This document shows positions 37,099 through 49,751 of a stretch of DNA of 64,000 nt, in pieces. This DNA is from Hypoxylon rubiginosum (taxonomy: Eukaryota > Ascomycota > Sordariomycetes > Xylariales > Hypoxylaceae), in NCBI GenBank assembly GCA_902806565.1, contig CADCXA010000051.1, positions 62,001 through 126,000 of the forward strand. Reading direction: 5' to 3'. The translations under genes and the position numbers were made by a program. Each line of letters opens with the position of its first letter. Position 1 is the stretch's first letter. The notes under the pieces are model-generated. The model had not been told where the DNA came from, made no database searches, and was given only the letters and a program-made list of their open reading frames with translations.

Positions 37099-39255
37099 TT
37101 CAAGTCCGGGCAAGTCGATCATGTAGCACGAGTACCACCCCATGGAACGGGGACCGAAACACCTTCCGGTCGCGTCTTGCGCGTGTGTGTTGATCTCTCG
37201 GTAGACAGCAAGGGAGAAGCTGCTGCCCGCGCGACACATATACGCCAGATCTGCGAAGCGCGCGTCGTGGCCGTCCGCCCCCCGTCGGGTATTCCCGGCG
37301 CGGTCGCTAAACGGTTCGGTGAGTGCTTCCGGTTAGAAGAAGCTTAGCAACTTCGGATTCCGACGGGTGAAGAACTGGACTCTCGAGCGGAAAAGGGGGG
37401 TTTTAGCCTTTACTCCGTGCGGAAATCAGCGATCTTGATATTTATGGTCGAGATGAGAGAGAGGCCGGATATATGTAAAGTGATATTCTAGGCTTTCTTC
37501 TCGATGAGCGCTCGGTGTGGCTGGTCCATGTAGGTTGGCTGCGCAGCTTGAGCTCACGACCGAGAGCATAGTATAGCATACTTGGTGTGTACGAATTAGC
37601 ACTAATACGTAAGAGGCAGCCTTCTCGTTACATAGGCTGGCCGCGGCGTGAGATATGTCATACCATACTACATCTTCTAAGGAGGTCTCACGACATAAAC
37701 CTCCCCACCCTCTTCCTCGCCACGCGTGCGAGAGATAGACTGTGGAATCAAACCTAGGTGTCAACCATACACTGGAGTATCTAAGTGCCAGGAAACTCCG
37801 AAACATTACTGCTCTTTAATGGCATCGATCTTGCTAAGCTAGACAGAAGCTTTAGTGCAGTAGTCGTGGCCTCGACCGCCCCCAAGAGGTGAGGCGAAGC
37901 AGGTGATTGTTCCGAGTTCGCTAACAGGTCTTTGATACTAACTCCTCATTTTGAGTTGGTCCATGAGATACCGACATGGAGAGAGACTCGTAAGATTTTA
38001 CTAATATTCCGTATTTCAATTACCATCGTCTAATTTTCAGCTCTGAGTCGGTTTTTTGCTAGGGTGGGGAGGCTTCACGGAGACAAGATAGCTCGTATGT
38101 TTATGGGGACGATGACCACGGTCATGTACGTAAACGCGTTCGTGATGTTAAGGTATAGGCGATGTCTGGCAACTGGAAAGGAGCTATACACGCGACTTGA
38201 CCAACCTGGGTAGTGTACGATGAGGTGATAGCACCTAGTGACTTGCAACAGCTAGTCTAACCTCTAGGACGAAGCTAGAGCTACACGGATAAGACAAGAA
38301 TGTATGACAACACTTTGTTACTTAGAAAGACTTAGTTGCGGCTACTCTGTAGGACCTTGGTTCAGGCCCTATGTATATATGTGTTGGAGCTCATTAGGAA
38401 TTCGTGAAAATTCTCAACCACATAGGCTACATACTAAGGACGTCAGAGAGACGGACGGGGTTGCTAGATATATTGTTAACCAGCCGAAACTGCTAGGTAC
38501 CGACTAAACATAGGTTGCTCTTTCAGTGGGCTGCTACTTCATACGTGTAGGCTCACTGTCTAGGTGTTCAAAGAGTCGGAGGACTGAGGACCTCCATGAG
38601 GTAACATGGCATGACGTGTTATGCACTTATATCTAAGACATTTGAATATGATATGTGTACCCGAAGCTTCTAGATAAGCTCAGTATATGACACGATGATA
38701 TAGGTATGGACAGGTCTGATCATTCTGGTTCATACCTGAAGTACCTAAGTAGGAACCTAAGATAGAATCTCCTAAATATGGCATACACGCGAGTTGTCTG
38801 TTGATGGAAGTATGTATGAAAAAGTAATGGTAGTTACGCACAGGAAAGCAAGACTCAACTATGCTAAGTCTTAGTTTGAGGCTAGTGATCATCTTGCAAC
38901 TTCCAGCAACACTGTTACTCCTTGTCATAGATGTTCTAATTTAAGCGGCCTATGAGGGTGACTAGCTTGTCTTTAGGCATTGTTCGGTGCTCAACACATT
39001 TCTTAAAATATACTCTTGACCTCACTCCCGGTTTCTCTTTGAGTGGAACCTATCCTGGAGTCGGGGTAGTGTGATATCTGCTGTGGCGAGCAAAGAGTCA
39101 CGAGTTTCCAAATCGTGGACTTTAGGCTCTTACCCATGTCTGGGATAAATCCAGTTGTGTATAGATTCTATATGACAGATTCGAGAGTCGGGTCCGTCTC
39201 GAGGAGTTCGGTTATTTTCCTGAGCCCTTTTAACTAACTGGTTGGGTTGAGGGAT

Positions 39256-39335
39256 TGGCGACCCGATTCGCCACAGATTCATAAATTCCACTGTATAGCT
39301 AGGTAGCACACCTAGTGTGACTCCTAGCTACCTAG
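39256..39335. repeat. Pair of adjacent hairpin-forming inverted repeats
   Basis: The first is TGGCGA/TCGCCA with a 6-base loop (39256-39273). The second is a nested structure: outer arms CTAGGTAG (39299-39306) and CTACCTAG (39328-39335), inner arms CACAC/GTGTG (39307-39319) around a 3-base loop. Seen directly in the sequence. The role is unknown; it could be a transposon end, a structured RNA or a member of the CTACCTAG repeat family. Confidence 0.6.
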
Positions 39336-42096
39336 GTCAGTATCTAAAAAGAGGAGCAAGTGCTACACTTGGTTGATGGTTCGAATACCGATTGAAGGGG
39401 TATATGTTCCTTGAATCATGGCATGGTGAGGTTTTCTGTTATGCTTTTAACCTCCTTAATGTAGCCAACACCTTGAAGACGCGAGGGCTGCCACACTGTA
39501 ACAAGATCCTAGGAAGAGGGTTTTATTAGCCAGGCCTATATCATTGCTAGGATATATCTAGCAGCATTGATGGGTGAAAGCCACGGTCGGTCAAGAATGC
39601 AATCGAATGACTCTTTCCCAGAGGCGATAACTAGGTAGGCACTAATGGATATCGGCTTTGTACCGGGTGAAACAATTATCGTCAGGGTGGATCGCGAATA
39701 GATCTGGTTGCAGTTCGGGTTCGGCTCCGCTGCTCAGTCGGGCAAGGTCCCGGCTCTTGCGGCCTATCGCTTCTGCGAAGGCTTTTTCTTGTGCTATGAA
39801 CCCCAACGACCTCCGTCATCTTATATATGCGGGATAGCTGCCCCAAGGCAATATTAAGCATTGAAGAACCATGGTGGCGTTTATATATTTACCTACCATG
39901 CTTCCCTTATTGGGGGGCTCGGGTGCAGGGACGAGTAAGACAGGGGATAATTTCCCGTTCCCGGCCACCGAAGCTCTCATCCGGTTCGAGCTGGCAGATG
40001 GTAGGAAGGTAGGATGTCTGTCAGGATGTCGATCATGAGCCTCACTTCTAGGGTCCGCCCGCAAATCAGTTCCCGAGCCGTAGTTCGACGCAGCGAGTGC
40101 ACGTGGAGGTGCAGAATTCCTCTGCATACGCGTATGCGGTTTGTCAGCACCCACTACTGGCTTTCCCTGGTGAGCAGGCCTATGCGATGGAACCGCAGAC
40201 GGACCCTGCTATGATGCTGCCCTCGATGGAAAATAAAACTGGTTATAGTAGGTGATAGCGGTAAAGTTACTCGTGGTTCCTGGAGTTGCAACTCTTATTA
40301 AATAGAAACTGGCCGGACAAAAGAAATGAACGACCTACCATCCAGATGAGATACATGTTACATGGGGTAAGTTGAACTCAACCCCCTGTTGCGAGTTGCC
40401 CTACACCGAGGTTGAATTGTAAAACCTATCATATCGTGGCTTCACCTCTCTGACCTGCCCACCTAGAATAAGAATAATAAGCAACAACAAGTCACTGCCA
40501 TATTGGTGTGGTGAGCTGTCTATCCTGCACTCCAGTTTTCTCTGTGCGACTCGTATCCTTCCTTGACTATCCGCTTTGGTCGACCTGCATATCGACTCCC
40601 TGCCAACTTGCCTGTGGCTTGAATTCTTGCCTCTTTCCTCTTCCTTTCGTTTTTTTGAGGCAGCGAGGGCGCCGACAAATCACCTTATTATCAGTTGATC
40701 AGCTGCCACGATGACCAAGTCGAGCGATGGATTCTGAACGGGTCATGGGAGCATGACAAGAATCCGACAGGCTGACCTTGGGACCGTGGCGACGCCGATT
40801 CACGCTTAGACTTGGAAATAAATCTGACTGAGATGAGTGGACCACTCCGACGCTTCCGTGCTCTCTTTGGCCAGCTTCCAGAAGTTTTCCCAACCGTGCC
40901 GTTGAGACACCATCATTCACTTGATTATTCTGCCCTCCCAGCCTCCTAATGGAAACGTCTGCGGGGTTACCTGCAGATTATGCTGGATTTATGTCATGGT
41001 ATGTGTGTGAACGCAACATCGTAAATGCCATGGTTCCCGTTTTGCATGAAGATGCGTCTAGCTGGGGTTGCCGCATCGACACCTGCTTCATTAATGATCA
41101 ACGATCTGTCCACCCACACACATATAACATATAATGGTGGCGGATCTTTATCCGGTCTTTAGTTTGCCGTCAAAATTTAACTGAAGATTTTTTTTATATA
41201 TCCTGGAGTTTCTGAAGTTTACCTAATTAGGTAGGTAGAGAGCGAGGAAGATAGGGTATGCCGACTGGGCCTTTTGCGTCTGGCGCTCAAAACTTCGAGG
41301 CCTCAAGACTGTGTCAGGTAGTCAGCTAGTCAGGAAGAAACGATGTGGCTATCGAATACCAGCCGCTTGGAGCCGCCCGAGGATGTAAGACAAAGCATCC
41401 TACCTCATTTCCAAAACCCAGGCTTGAACTAGGTAATCTCCAGAGTACCTAAGATGTGATGACACCACGCGCAATCCCACTAGGCTGGACCCTGAGCTTA
41501 CCGAGCCCACGGAACGCTCTCCTTATGACGGCAATGATCTTTTGCCGCGGGATCTTCAAGCTCACTTGTTCTGCTTAATGATTCTGAAAATAAGATGGGG
41601 GCGTGGGTGGCAGGCGAGAAAAAAAAAGACCATCGCCAATGTGGGATAGAGGTTCCCCCAAGGTGTCAGCTGGTGGTCCGATGCCTTGGCCTGTTCGTAG
41701 TTGTATGTGATATATTCCCTGGGTAGGTCTGCAGACAGTGCTAGTGTCGTTCAGCTGAAATATCCGTTGACCAGGAGTAGCTAGTGCTATACGAAATACG
41801 GCGGCCATGCTTGGAAGTGGTCCAACTTGGGAGGCGAGGGGGTTTGATCTTAGCTTGCCACAGCGACACCCGTTAGAGAGAAACTACATGTACCCCTAAC
41901 ATACATGTAGTAGACGTACTTTAGAGGATATAGTAAGCTATCCTGTCATTGGGTTATTATTAGTATAGCGTCTTGCAACCAACGGCCGGTAGTCCTTCTT
42001 TGAGGTTGATGTGTACTGTAAAAAGAGGGTAAAATGTTACACATAAAAGTCTTAAGTCTTAGGTATAAGAGTCCGACTGGTGGAGAAAGGAGGAGG

Positions 42097-42163
42097 AGTG
42101 GGCTGTGGGTGGGCTGGAATGGGGTTGAGTGGGTTGGTGGGCTGTAGTGGGCTGTAGTGGGCT
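42097..42163. repeat. GTGGGCTG(TA) minisatellite
   Basis: Several imperfect units built on TGGGCTG/AGTGGGCTGT, including two perfect GGGCTGTAGT copies around 42139-42158. Non-coding. Confidence 0.7.
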
Positions 42164-44766
42164 TGTACATTAGTAGTGGCTCCGGGGCTTGCATACACTA
42201 TACATAGCGGAGTAGTAGTAGAAAAATACTATTATGCAGTACCTGATAGCGCTAAGTAGTTCCTAGCCTAAATCTTGCCAAGGCTGGAGAAATCGACCAA
42301 TCACTTAAGCTTGACCCCGGTCTCCGCAAACCTTTCCTCCTTCTCTTCCTCTCCTTCAACGAGCTTTTCTTTTCTTCTAAGAACAATTGGTTCGTGATTA
42401 GGGAACAGGTGGATTCTTTGAAGTCTGGGGTTTCTCAGCCACCTGCGACTATGAGAACTTCCATGTCGATTTAGTTGTCTCACTGTCTCGGTGCTAGAGT
42501 AGCTCTTTCGGCGTCGTCCGACGAGGCCGACGAGGCCAACTCCAACTCTTACGTACTCTGGATGACAATATTGTTTGTCAAAGATTCTCTTCAGCCTTTT
42601 TGATCCATGTCGGACTTGACCTACCTTAATAGGCATATTATTAAAGACAGCCCTGGTGGTACCTTGCGTCGACATATGTACCTACATGTAGGTAAGGTAT
42701 AGATGTAGGTGTGTAAAATATTTTGACCTGCTATGTCTCATGCAGCATGTACTTCGAAATAAACGTAGGTTAGGCAACACATCAGGGAACTGTGGCGTAT
42801 TTACCCCGTCCCTTCATAAGTTCATAACGATCATAACCGTTGGCGCTGGTAGTCTGGTTTATGTCTTAGAAATGGGATGGCCCACGCGACTGGATCTCGT
42901 CTACATAGTACTTCGTAGTATGTAGGCAGTAGGTAATAAGCGCTAACGACGAACATGTTTGAACAAGCCAAAGTCCGGGTACTTCTAGATCTGTGGAAAT
43001 AATGGAATTGGCAAAAATACCAAGGTGAAGTAGAATAACTACATGTAAGATATACCTAGGTAAGCTTTAGTTCATCTTCGATACAACTTCGTCGTTTTGC
43101 ATACATGGCAAACAGCCTTGTGAAGGTTGAATTCGTGTTAGCAATTGGCAGTTCTTCATACAGCCATCCCTCCCGGACGGAGTCGAAGGGCCGTCTTACC
43201 TCGCTTGTCACAACCGTCAACCTATAAACAAGCCCGATGTATCAATCGAACCTATCATAGATCTACTAATCATTATTTAGCCCTGTCCTATAAGCTCGAG
43301 AATCTACCACGGGGTTCAAAGAGGGGCGTTTTTTCTCTTCTTATATTATGTCTCGCTTTGAATAAGACGCATGACGAGAGCCCCGGCCCCATCGTCGATG
43401 CTGATGCCAAGCTATGCATTACGAATGCTCTTATGACGAGCGGGAGCGAGGATTACCGGGACGGGATGGGCAAGTTCATGTTCATGTTCAGTTTACGTGG
43501 ACATGATATATTCTGTCGATTATTATATTGAACATCGTATTCGTGATCTCCAATCCCACGATTAGGTACATAATCAATAGGTATATCAAGTATATCAAGG
43601 GTTTATATTATATGTATCATGTGTACTTTCGCACATGTAAAAAATCCATGCGTTATATTAGACGCAGGTGCTTTTTCTTGGCTTCGTACAGGGAGAGTAA
43701 CTCCACAAATTTGGACATGCCCACGATCCATCAGCAATTTTTTAGTCTGCTGTCTACCCTCACCTCACTAGCAGACTTAGCAGGCTAGCAGACTAGTATT
43801 GACAAGCCCTGACAAGCTATTAAGAAGTGAAGAGACCCCCACTCGAACCTTTTGCCTCTCCCACATTCTCATCCCATTCCCCGGGTTTTCAAGTCGTTAT
43901 TTTAGCAGTTCGACCCTCCACTGCTAGAGCTCCTCTTTTCAGCCGCCTCACCCGATTTATCGCTAGCGAACTCTACCCCCAATCGACTTTAACCGCTGGT
44001 TTGCCCTGTCCTGCAGAGCCGGTCAGACTCGGGACAATCGAGCTTAAAGCCCGGACAAGACGGACTGCCCCCGCTACCTACATAGTAGTGGCATTTTGTA
44101 AAGAATACCGAAGTAGGTATTGTTGGTATTGTGGTATCGTGGGAGAGAGAACAAACAAATCGCATAAAGTCTACGACGTACTGCAGTTGTCGCATGGTTG
44201 GTATGTTTCATATATGTCTTTATCTATCCAGCTTAAGCTCTTTTCCCACGTTATCTTTGCCTTGTCTTTGCCTTGCCTTACCTTACCTCTTGGACGGTTT
44301 CGCGTGCGACTTTAATCGCAGCTTCGGTCCAAGTTTTGGTGCCGTATACTTGGTGCCGTATTTGGGTCTTCGCCGACCTACTTTCATCCTACTTTCATCC
44401 TACCATCTACTACCACCTACTACTCAGCACGCACTTCCTCTTTTCTCCGATACTAGCCCTCCCCGGTCTTTCTTTTCCTAGGCGGACCAGTCAAAAGCCT
44501 TGGTCAAATATCATGTCTTTCGCAACAACGCAACAACGTGCAGTTGGAAAGATATCTTGCTGTCCGCGTCTGCAATGAAACATCATGTAGCTAGGCACTT
44601 GAGTATGTACCTGGGCATGTTCTATTTCATTTTTTATTTTTGATAGATGCACAATCCCGCCTTATAAGGGTCCTCGTCGTCTCTGTTTCCATATACATGT
44701 ACCTATCTTACTAGCATTACATATTGCCTATTGCCTATTGCCCTCAAGTATTCTTACTTGGACATC

Positions 44767-44855
44767 TGCATCTACATCTACATCTACCTCTGCCTACATA
44801 CATCTACCTACATCTAACATCTACAACCTACATCTACAAACCTACATCTACATCC
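44767..44855 (+). repeat. CATCTACATCTAC minisatellite
   Basis: Many imperfect ACATCTAC/CATCTACCTA units, about 1.6-1.7 kb upstream of the transcription factor start. The unit overlaps the CTACC family seen elsewhere in the window. Confidence 0.75.
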
Positions 44856-45064
44856 ATTGGCATCCATTATCGACCTACATATGTACGTATGTAGGATAGG
44901 GCCAACACAAGATTTGGTCTTGTTCGGTTCCCTCTTGATCAGTTTCCCTATCCAATCCGGTGCACTGCATGAATTTGTGCTCCGTTCTCCGTGCCTCCGT
45001 GTCGTTATACTAGCTAATTGGCTTCCCGCTTTTTGTTTCCTTGCTTTGCAGCTTTGCCCGTTGC

Positions 45065-45128
45065 CCATGTCCTATGTCCTATGTCCCCATGTCCCCATGT
45101 CCCATAAGCCATGCCCCATAGCCATGCC
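45065..45128 (+). repeat. CCATGTCC minisatellite
   Basis: Tandem CCATGTCC, TATGTCC and CCATGCCC units in the C/T-rich region upstream of the transcription factor. Confidence 0.75.
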
Positions 45129-45204
45129 CCGTGCATCTATCACTCCCACAAGTCCCAGCTATCAGACAGGGGATTGGGACTAAGGGACTAAGGGCCCGTG
45201 TCAC

Positions 45205-45290
45205 TTCCCACGTCCACGTCCACTTCTCACTCCTACTTCCACCTCCCACCTCCCACGCCCATCGTCCATAGTCCATCGTCCATCGTCCAT
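45205..45290 (+). repeat. Polypyrimidine CCACGT/CGTCCAT minisatellite
   Basis: Runs of CCACGTC, CCACCTC and then CGTCCAT units, strongly purine/pyrimidine strand-asymmetric, 1.2 kb upstream of the transcription factor ATG. Such tracts are common near fungal promoters; long ones can form unusual DNA structures. Confidence 0.7.
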
Positions 45291-46460
45291 CTTTCTTCTT
45301 TACCCCCCCTGTTCCCCTGTTCACCCGTTTCCCCCTGCCACAAACCCCAGCTATCCCGGGACCCCCTCCTAAACCTCCTAAACCCTGCCTTTCCCTTGGT
45401 ACTCCTCTACTCGCCTTATGCCCAAATAGGTACCCTTTTGGTCGTTAATGTTACACCCTTCGTTATTGCATTGCACTTCGAACCCCGCCCAGCCGCGCTA
45501 GCTTGCTTAAGGTAACTACAGAGTACCATTTTACCTACGAGTCGTAGGCTGGTAGTAGGCTTTAGTGCTGGCAGGCTGCTAGGCTAGCCTGGGGGGAAGA
45601 GTTGTACTTGGTGTACTTTGCTCCTTAAAGAGGTCTTCCGTTCCATGGGCAATTTACCGCAATGGGCGGCATTTACAAATTCGACACTCTTATCCGTCTC
45701 TAGTATCCGTCTCTACATGGCCTCTACCTCGCCTCTGGGTCTCTTACATCTCTACATCTCTACATAGACCTAGACCCCCAGTCCAGAAGAAAAGAAAAAG
45801 AGACTAATCATCTTTTCTCTCCCGGCCTAGGTAGTGCTAGTTCGTGGTTCAAGTCTTAGGTCCTCGGTCCCTCCACGTCTCCCAGGTTCTCTAAGTCATC
45901 TTCATCCTAGCTCGAAATATCCAATATCCGCGTGCCCTTCTCTTCGCCCATCCAAGTTCAGCTCTGTTCTGTTTGTCCGCTTGAATCCGTCGATCGATTT
46001 CCAGCAAGATAGCCCGCGCGACATTCCTTGATTTGGCCGTTATGTGGTAGCCGCAATCTGGTTCCCTGGTCTGGGCGAGGTTGTTTGTTTTCGAAGGGCG
46101 CTCTATCTAGTTATCGTCACCGTTGGCTCCGTCGCAACCGACTGTCCGGGAAACTAGTTACTCTTATTTGCCCGTATTCCTTTTGCGCTCTGTAGTAGTC
46201 AGACCGTCAGACAGTTTTCCCCGTTGTGACACGCATAGATCGCCGGGGCTGTGGCACCATAGGACTTTATTCGGTTGGCTTCCTAGTCCCAGTACGTTTA
46301 CTCGGTCGACAGAGTGGCCAAGTAACTCTGGCCAATTGTTGCTCGGACCACGGTCCTACAGACAACTCCCCACGAGGCGTACGACCAACTCGCCGTAAAA
46401 CGGCCTCGCATTGAAGCGCCACCAGAACTCTGTCGCCGGACCATGACGCTTTAATGGAAC

Positions 46461-49400
46461 ATGACTTCTGTTCTCCCCCCACCGCTCAGAGACGTCAACC
46501 CATCCGTACCTTTCGTGCGATCGAGTCCAATCATGACCAAAGTCCAGGAGCCGACGCCGCCGCAGCACGCCCAGCAGGACGATGACCCACAGCGAGGTCG
46601 CCGCCGGAGCCGTTCCCCCGACAAGGATATCGATGGCAACGACAGCGACCAGGCCGGCGAAGGTGACACCAAGAACGGCAATTCATCCAACTCGGACGGG
46701 CCCGTGAGAAAGCGGAGACGGAGTCGCAAAGGTCTCGACAAGAAATTTGAATGCCCTACGGAAGGGTGCGGGAAGAGTTACTCTAGGGCCGAGCACCTGT
46801 GAGCTTTTGGAAATAATTAATGTCTGCTCCGTCAGGACTTTGCTCTACTAACATGACTCAAACAAAAGTTACCGGCACCAGTTGAATCATTCCCCGAAAC
46901 AAATTTACAGATGCGACTTTCAGGATTGCAAGCGCCAGTTCGTCCGACTCGACTTGTGCAACCGTCATAAGGATCGCCACACAGCGAAGGGGTCTGCGCT
47001 GAATCGAAAAGATTCTCTGATCAGCCAGACTTCCCCCGTCGACAACGTAAGAGCTCCGTACCCTACGCCCAGTGCGATTTCACCCGATTCCGATGCTCTG
47101 GGACCTAGCTACACTCAAGGACGCGCCGCTCACTATGAATACCAGTCACCAAAAGATACCATCGGCACCCCGTACACGCCAATCGCAAACACGCCCCCGA
47201 CAGGCTTTCCTCATGCCGGCCCTGCGAACGGAGTTGACGGTTATATGCACCATGAGTCAGGTTATTCTGCATCGCATGGTGCGCGGCATCCGCATCAGTC
47301 GCCATCCGGTCCTCCGCGACCGTCTGTACAAACCAATGTAAACGGCCCATACGGAGTCTTGTCGCCGGTGTCTACGCAACATGGCAACTATCACGGCCAA
47401 CTCAGCAGCACGCCACAATCTACCCCCACGGTAACGTACGTCAATCAGCAAAACTTAACGCCTTTCACTTTACCTCCTTCCGATTTTTCAACCACGTCCG
47501 CTGCTGGAATGCCGAGAGAATCCGGACAGGCTTACGCGCCGAACAACTCTACCGATTATAATGACCATTCACATTCACATTCACAGTCCAATGGCGAAAT
47601 GGTGCTTTTAGATCAGATGGCGACGCAAACCACCATTCCGGTTTTCGGCAGCGACGGCGTTCTGAACAAGTCTCCATACGTTGCCATCCCGGAAGATTTC
47701 TTCGCATATCTATTCAACACTAACGGTCCTGATGGTTCACCTCAGGTGGGCCATATGATGCCCCAAAACCAATATGCTAAGTATGTACCAGTGAATGAAA
47801 AAAGGGTTAAACGTCCGGGCTGGAACTAACATGTACGGGTAGTTATGCGGAACAGCAATATAGCATGCCATATTATGGGACAGATAGCTCGTCACTTGGT
47901 TACTTCCCACCATCTAACCAACCACAGCAAGTCATGGCTGTCACTAATCTCCTGGACCCGAATCTACCGGAGTCCCTCTTATCTGAAGAAAAGAGTCAGG
48001 ATATTTTCGATTTTATCAAGGAGAGGTTTCACGAGAGTGACCACGCCCCGGTTGAACGTCAAAGGGAAAGCATTCTGGACGGCGATAGAAGCGACGAGAG
48101 TCATATGTTGAGCCGGAGGATGATGCAACAGTATATAGGATCCTACTGGGTTCACTTCAGCGATCAAGTGCCTATTCTTCACAAGCCGACTTTCTCGCCA
48201 GATAAAACACCCAATCTATTACTAATAGCCGTGATGGCGATAGGTGCTGCTTGTTTGGACAGGACGCACGGACCGAAAGTCATCAGAGCCGGTTCTCAAC
48301 TGTCCAACTTCCTTGCTTGGCATCTGAGGTGGGAGATATTTATGGACGTGAACTGCCGCCCGCCGGCGAAAATCTGGGCCTTCCAGACTTTATTACTATT
48401 AGAGCTTTACGAGAAGATGTATTCTACGAGGGAGCTCCACGAACGAGCTCATATCCACCACGCGACGACGATTACGCTCATGCGAAGAGGAAGATCACTA
48501 ATAGGGAAGTCCGCCCTCGATTCGCCGCCAAATCCGCGGGACGAGAAGCTGAACGGTTCGCGGCATTCTTCTACATCGGGGCTTGCGCACACGCCGGATG
48601 AATGGTGGAACCACTGGATTACGAACGAAACCACGCGACGTGCCGCGTTTGTGGCCTTTCTCATCGATTCGATCCATGCTACGATGTTTGGGCATTCGAC
48701 GGTGATGGTAGCGCACGAGATGCGTTTGCCACTCCCTTGCGACGATCAGCTATGGAAGGCTACGAGCGGCGCTGAAGTTGGTAGGATAGAGGCGAACCTG
48801 ATGTCAAACGGGATAAAGCCCATTTCCTTCCTCGAGGGGCTTAAGCGAACCCTTGCGGGGCAGGAAGTGCAGACGAATCCCTTCGGCCGGCAGATTCTAA
48901 TGGCAGGCTTGCTAAGCGTCAGCTGGCACATGAACCAACGCGATCTCCAGGTCAGCTCGCTCGGTGGTGGCGTACAACAGGCCCTCGGCGGCCGCGATAA
49001 GTGGCGGTCAACCCTTACGAAAGCGTTCGACTCGTGGAAGACAGACTTTGACAAATCGCTACAGCGCGCCGACACAATGGTGGACCCTTATAGCTACGAT
49101 AAGCGGAACGAGGCGAGCGTGGTGTTCGAAAGTCGAACCGTGTTACATCACCTAGCACACATGGCAATGCATGTAGACATTGTCGACTGCCAGATTTTCG
49201 CCCGAGCGAAGCGATTGCTTGGTAGGGCTATCGGATCGCAGGACTTAAGCAGTGCGCAGCGCAGGATGAAAGATCTCTGGGCTCCGTCTGCGAAAGCGCG
49301 CGACGCCACATTCTATGCCGCCAAGTTTCTATGCTCTGTACTCCTTCCCGAGAATGTGCCTCCGAATTCGGAAAACTACAGCCATAACCACCAATCGGGC

Positions 49401-49751
49401 ATCATTACGTACCTAGCCAGAGATGATGTTCTGTTGAATCGACCTTGGGTGCTCTACTTCGCAGCGCTGGTGGTGTGGTGCTATGGCTTCGCGCTGGAAG
49501 GGCCCTGTTCAGGGGTTCCGATTCCGAACAATCCGCAGGAGAAGATGGGCCAGATGCGCGACTACCTGCTGAAAGTTGGATCGGTGGCGTCGCCGGAGGA
49601 TCTCAAAGGCATGAGGGGCGTCAACAACAATAGTGCTCTTCTCGTGGTACTGAAGGACTCATTCGAGTCGACCCGATGGGAGCTGCTCCACGAAGGGGCA
49701 ACATTATTGAGCAATTGCATTCAGCTCAACAGCGGCGCAAACCTGACTTAA
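46461..49751 (+). CDS. Two-C2H2-finger transcription factor with fungal-specific regulatory domain
   Basis: Three exons: 46461-46798, 46869-47780 and 47843-49751, encoding 1052 aa. A basic, Ser-rich N-terminus contains a nuclear-localisation-like RKRRRSRK (83-90). Finger 1 (98-120, C-x4-C-x12-H-x3-H, CPTEGCGKSY) is interrupted by intron 1 within its helix. Finger 2 (128-150, CDFQDCKRQF) has the same spacing. A long Ser/Pro/His/Gln-rich linker with HSHSHSQS follows. From about residue 520 lies the fungal-specific transcription factor domain, recognisable by DQVPILHKPTF, LLIAVMAIGAACLDR and LLLLELYEKMY. Nuclear DNA-binding regulator; targets unknown. A later in-frame ATG (residue 25, MTKVQEPTPP) is an alternative start. 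The domain pair is common in filamentous ascomycetes; no specific named orthologue is claimed. Confidence 0.9.

Larger units (their letters stand above)
35724..46460. other. 10.7 kb gene-free region
   Basis: The longest gap in the window. No frame on either strand shows a protein family I recognise, and most are under 130 codons. It holds an 18-C run (37081-37098), two hairpins (39256-39335), a GGGCTG-rich minisatellite (42097-42163) and, from 43.8 kb on, C/T-rich DNA with three minisatellites (44767-45290). That DNA merges into the leader of the transcription factor gene. Frames at 39816-40154 (minus), 42301-42675 (minus) and 43145-43531 (plus) were looked at and not called. A worn-out retroelement or lncRNA cannot be excluded. 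Confidence 0.5.

Noticed and set aside
39375..39388. GGTTCGAATACC, B-box-like word
   Set aside because: The T-stem is not complementary around it, and no A box lies at the right distance upstream.
39816..40154. Minus-strand open frame of 112 codons, possible retroelement gag relic
   Set aside because: No zinc knuckle, protease, integrase or RT motif in or near it, and no LTRs found.
41418..41434. tRNA-like T-arm on the minus strand (CCTAG TTCAAGC CTGGG)
   Set aside because: The arm pairs well, but no matching acceptor stem or convincing anticodon arm could be built from the flanks. At best it is a tRNA or SINE remnant.
42301..42675. Minus-strand open frame of 124 codons with Arg/Glu-rich protein
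   Set aside because: No recognised family, no splice context and low-complexity composition; not distinguishable from chance.
43145..43531. Plus-strand open frame of 128 codons
   Set aside because: No family resemblance, no promoter or splice signals; composition like the surrounding non-coding DNA.
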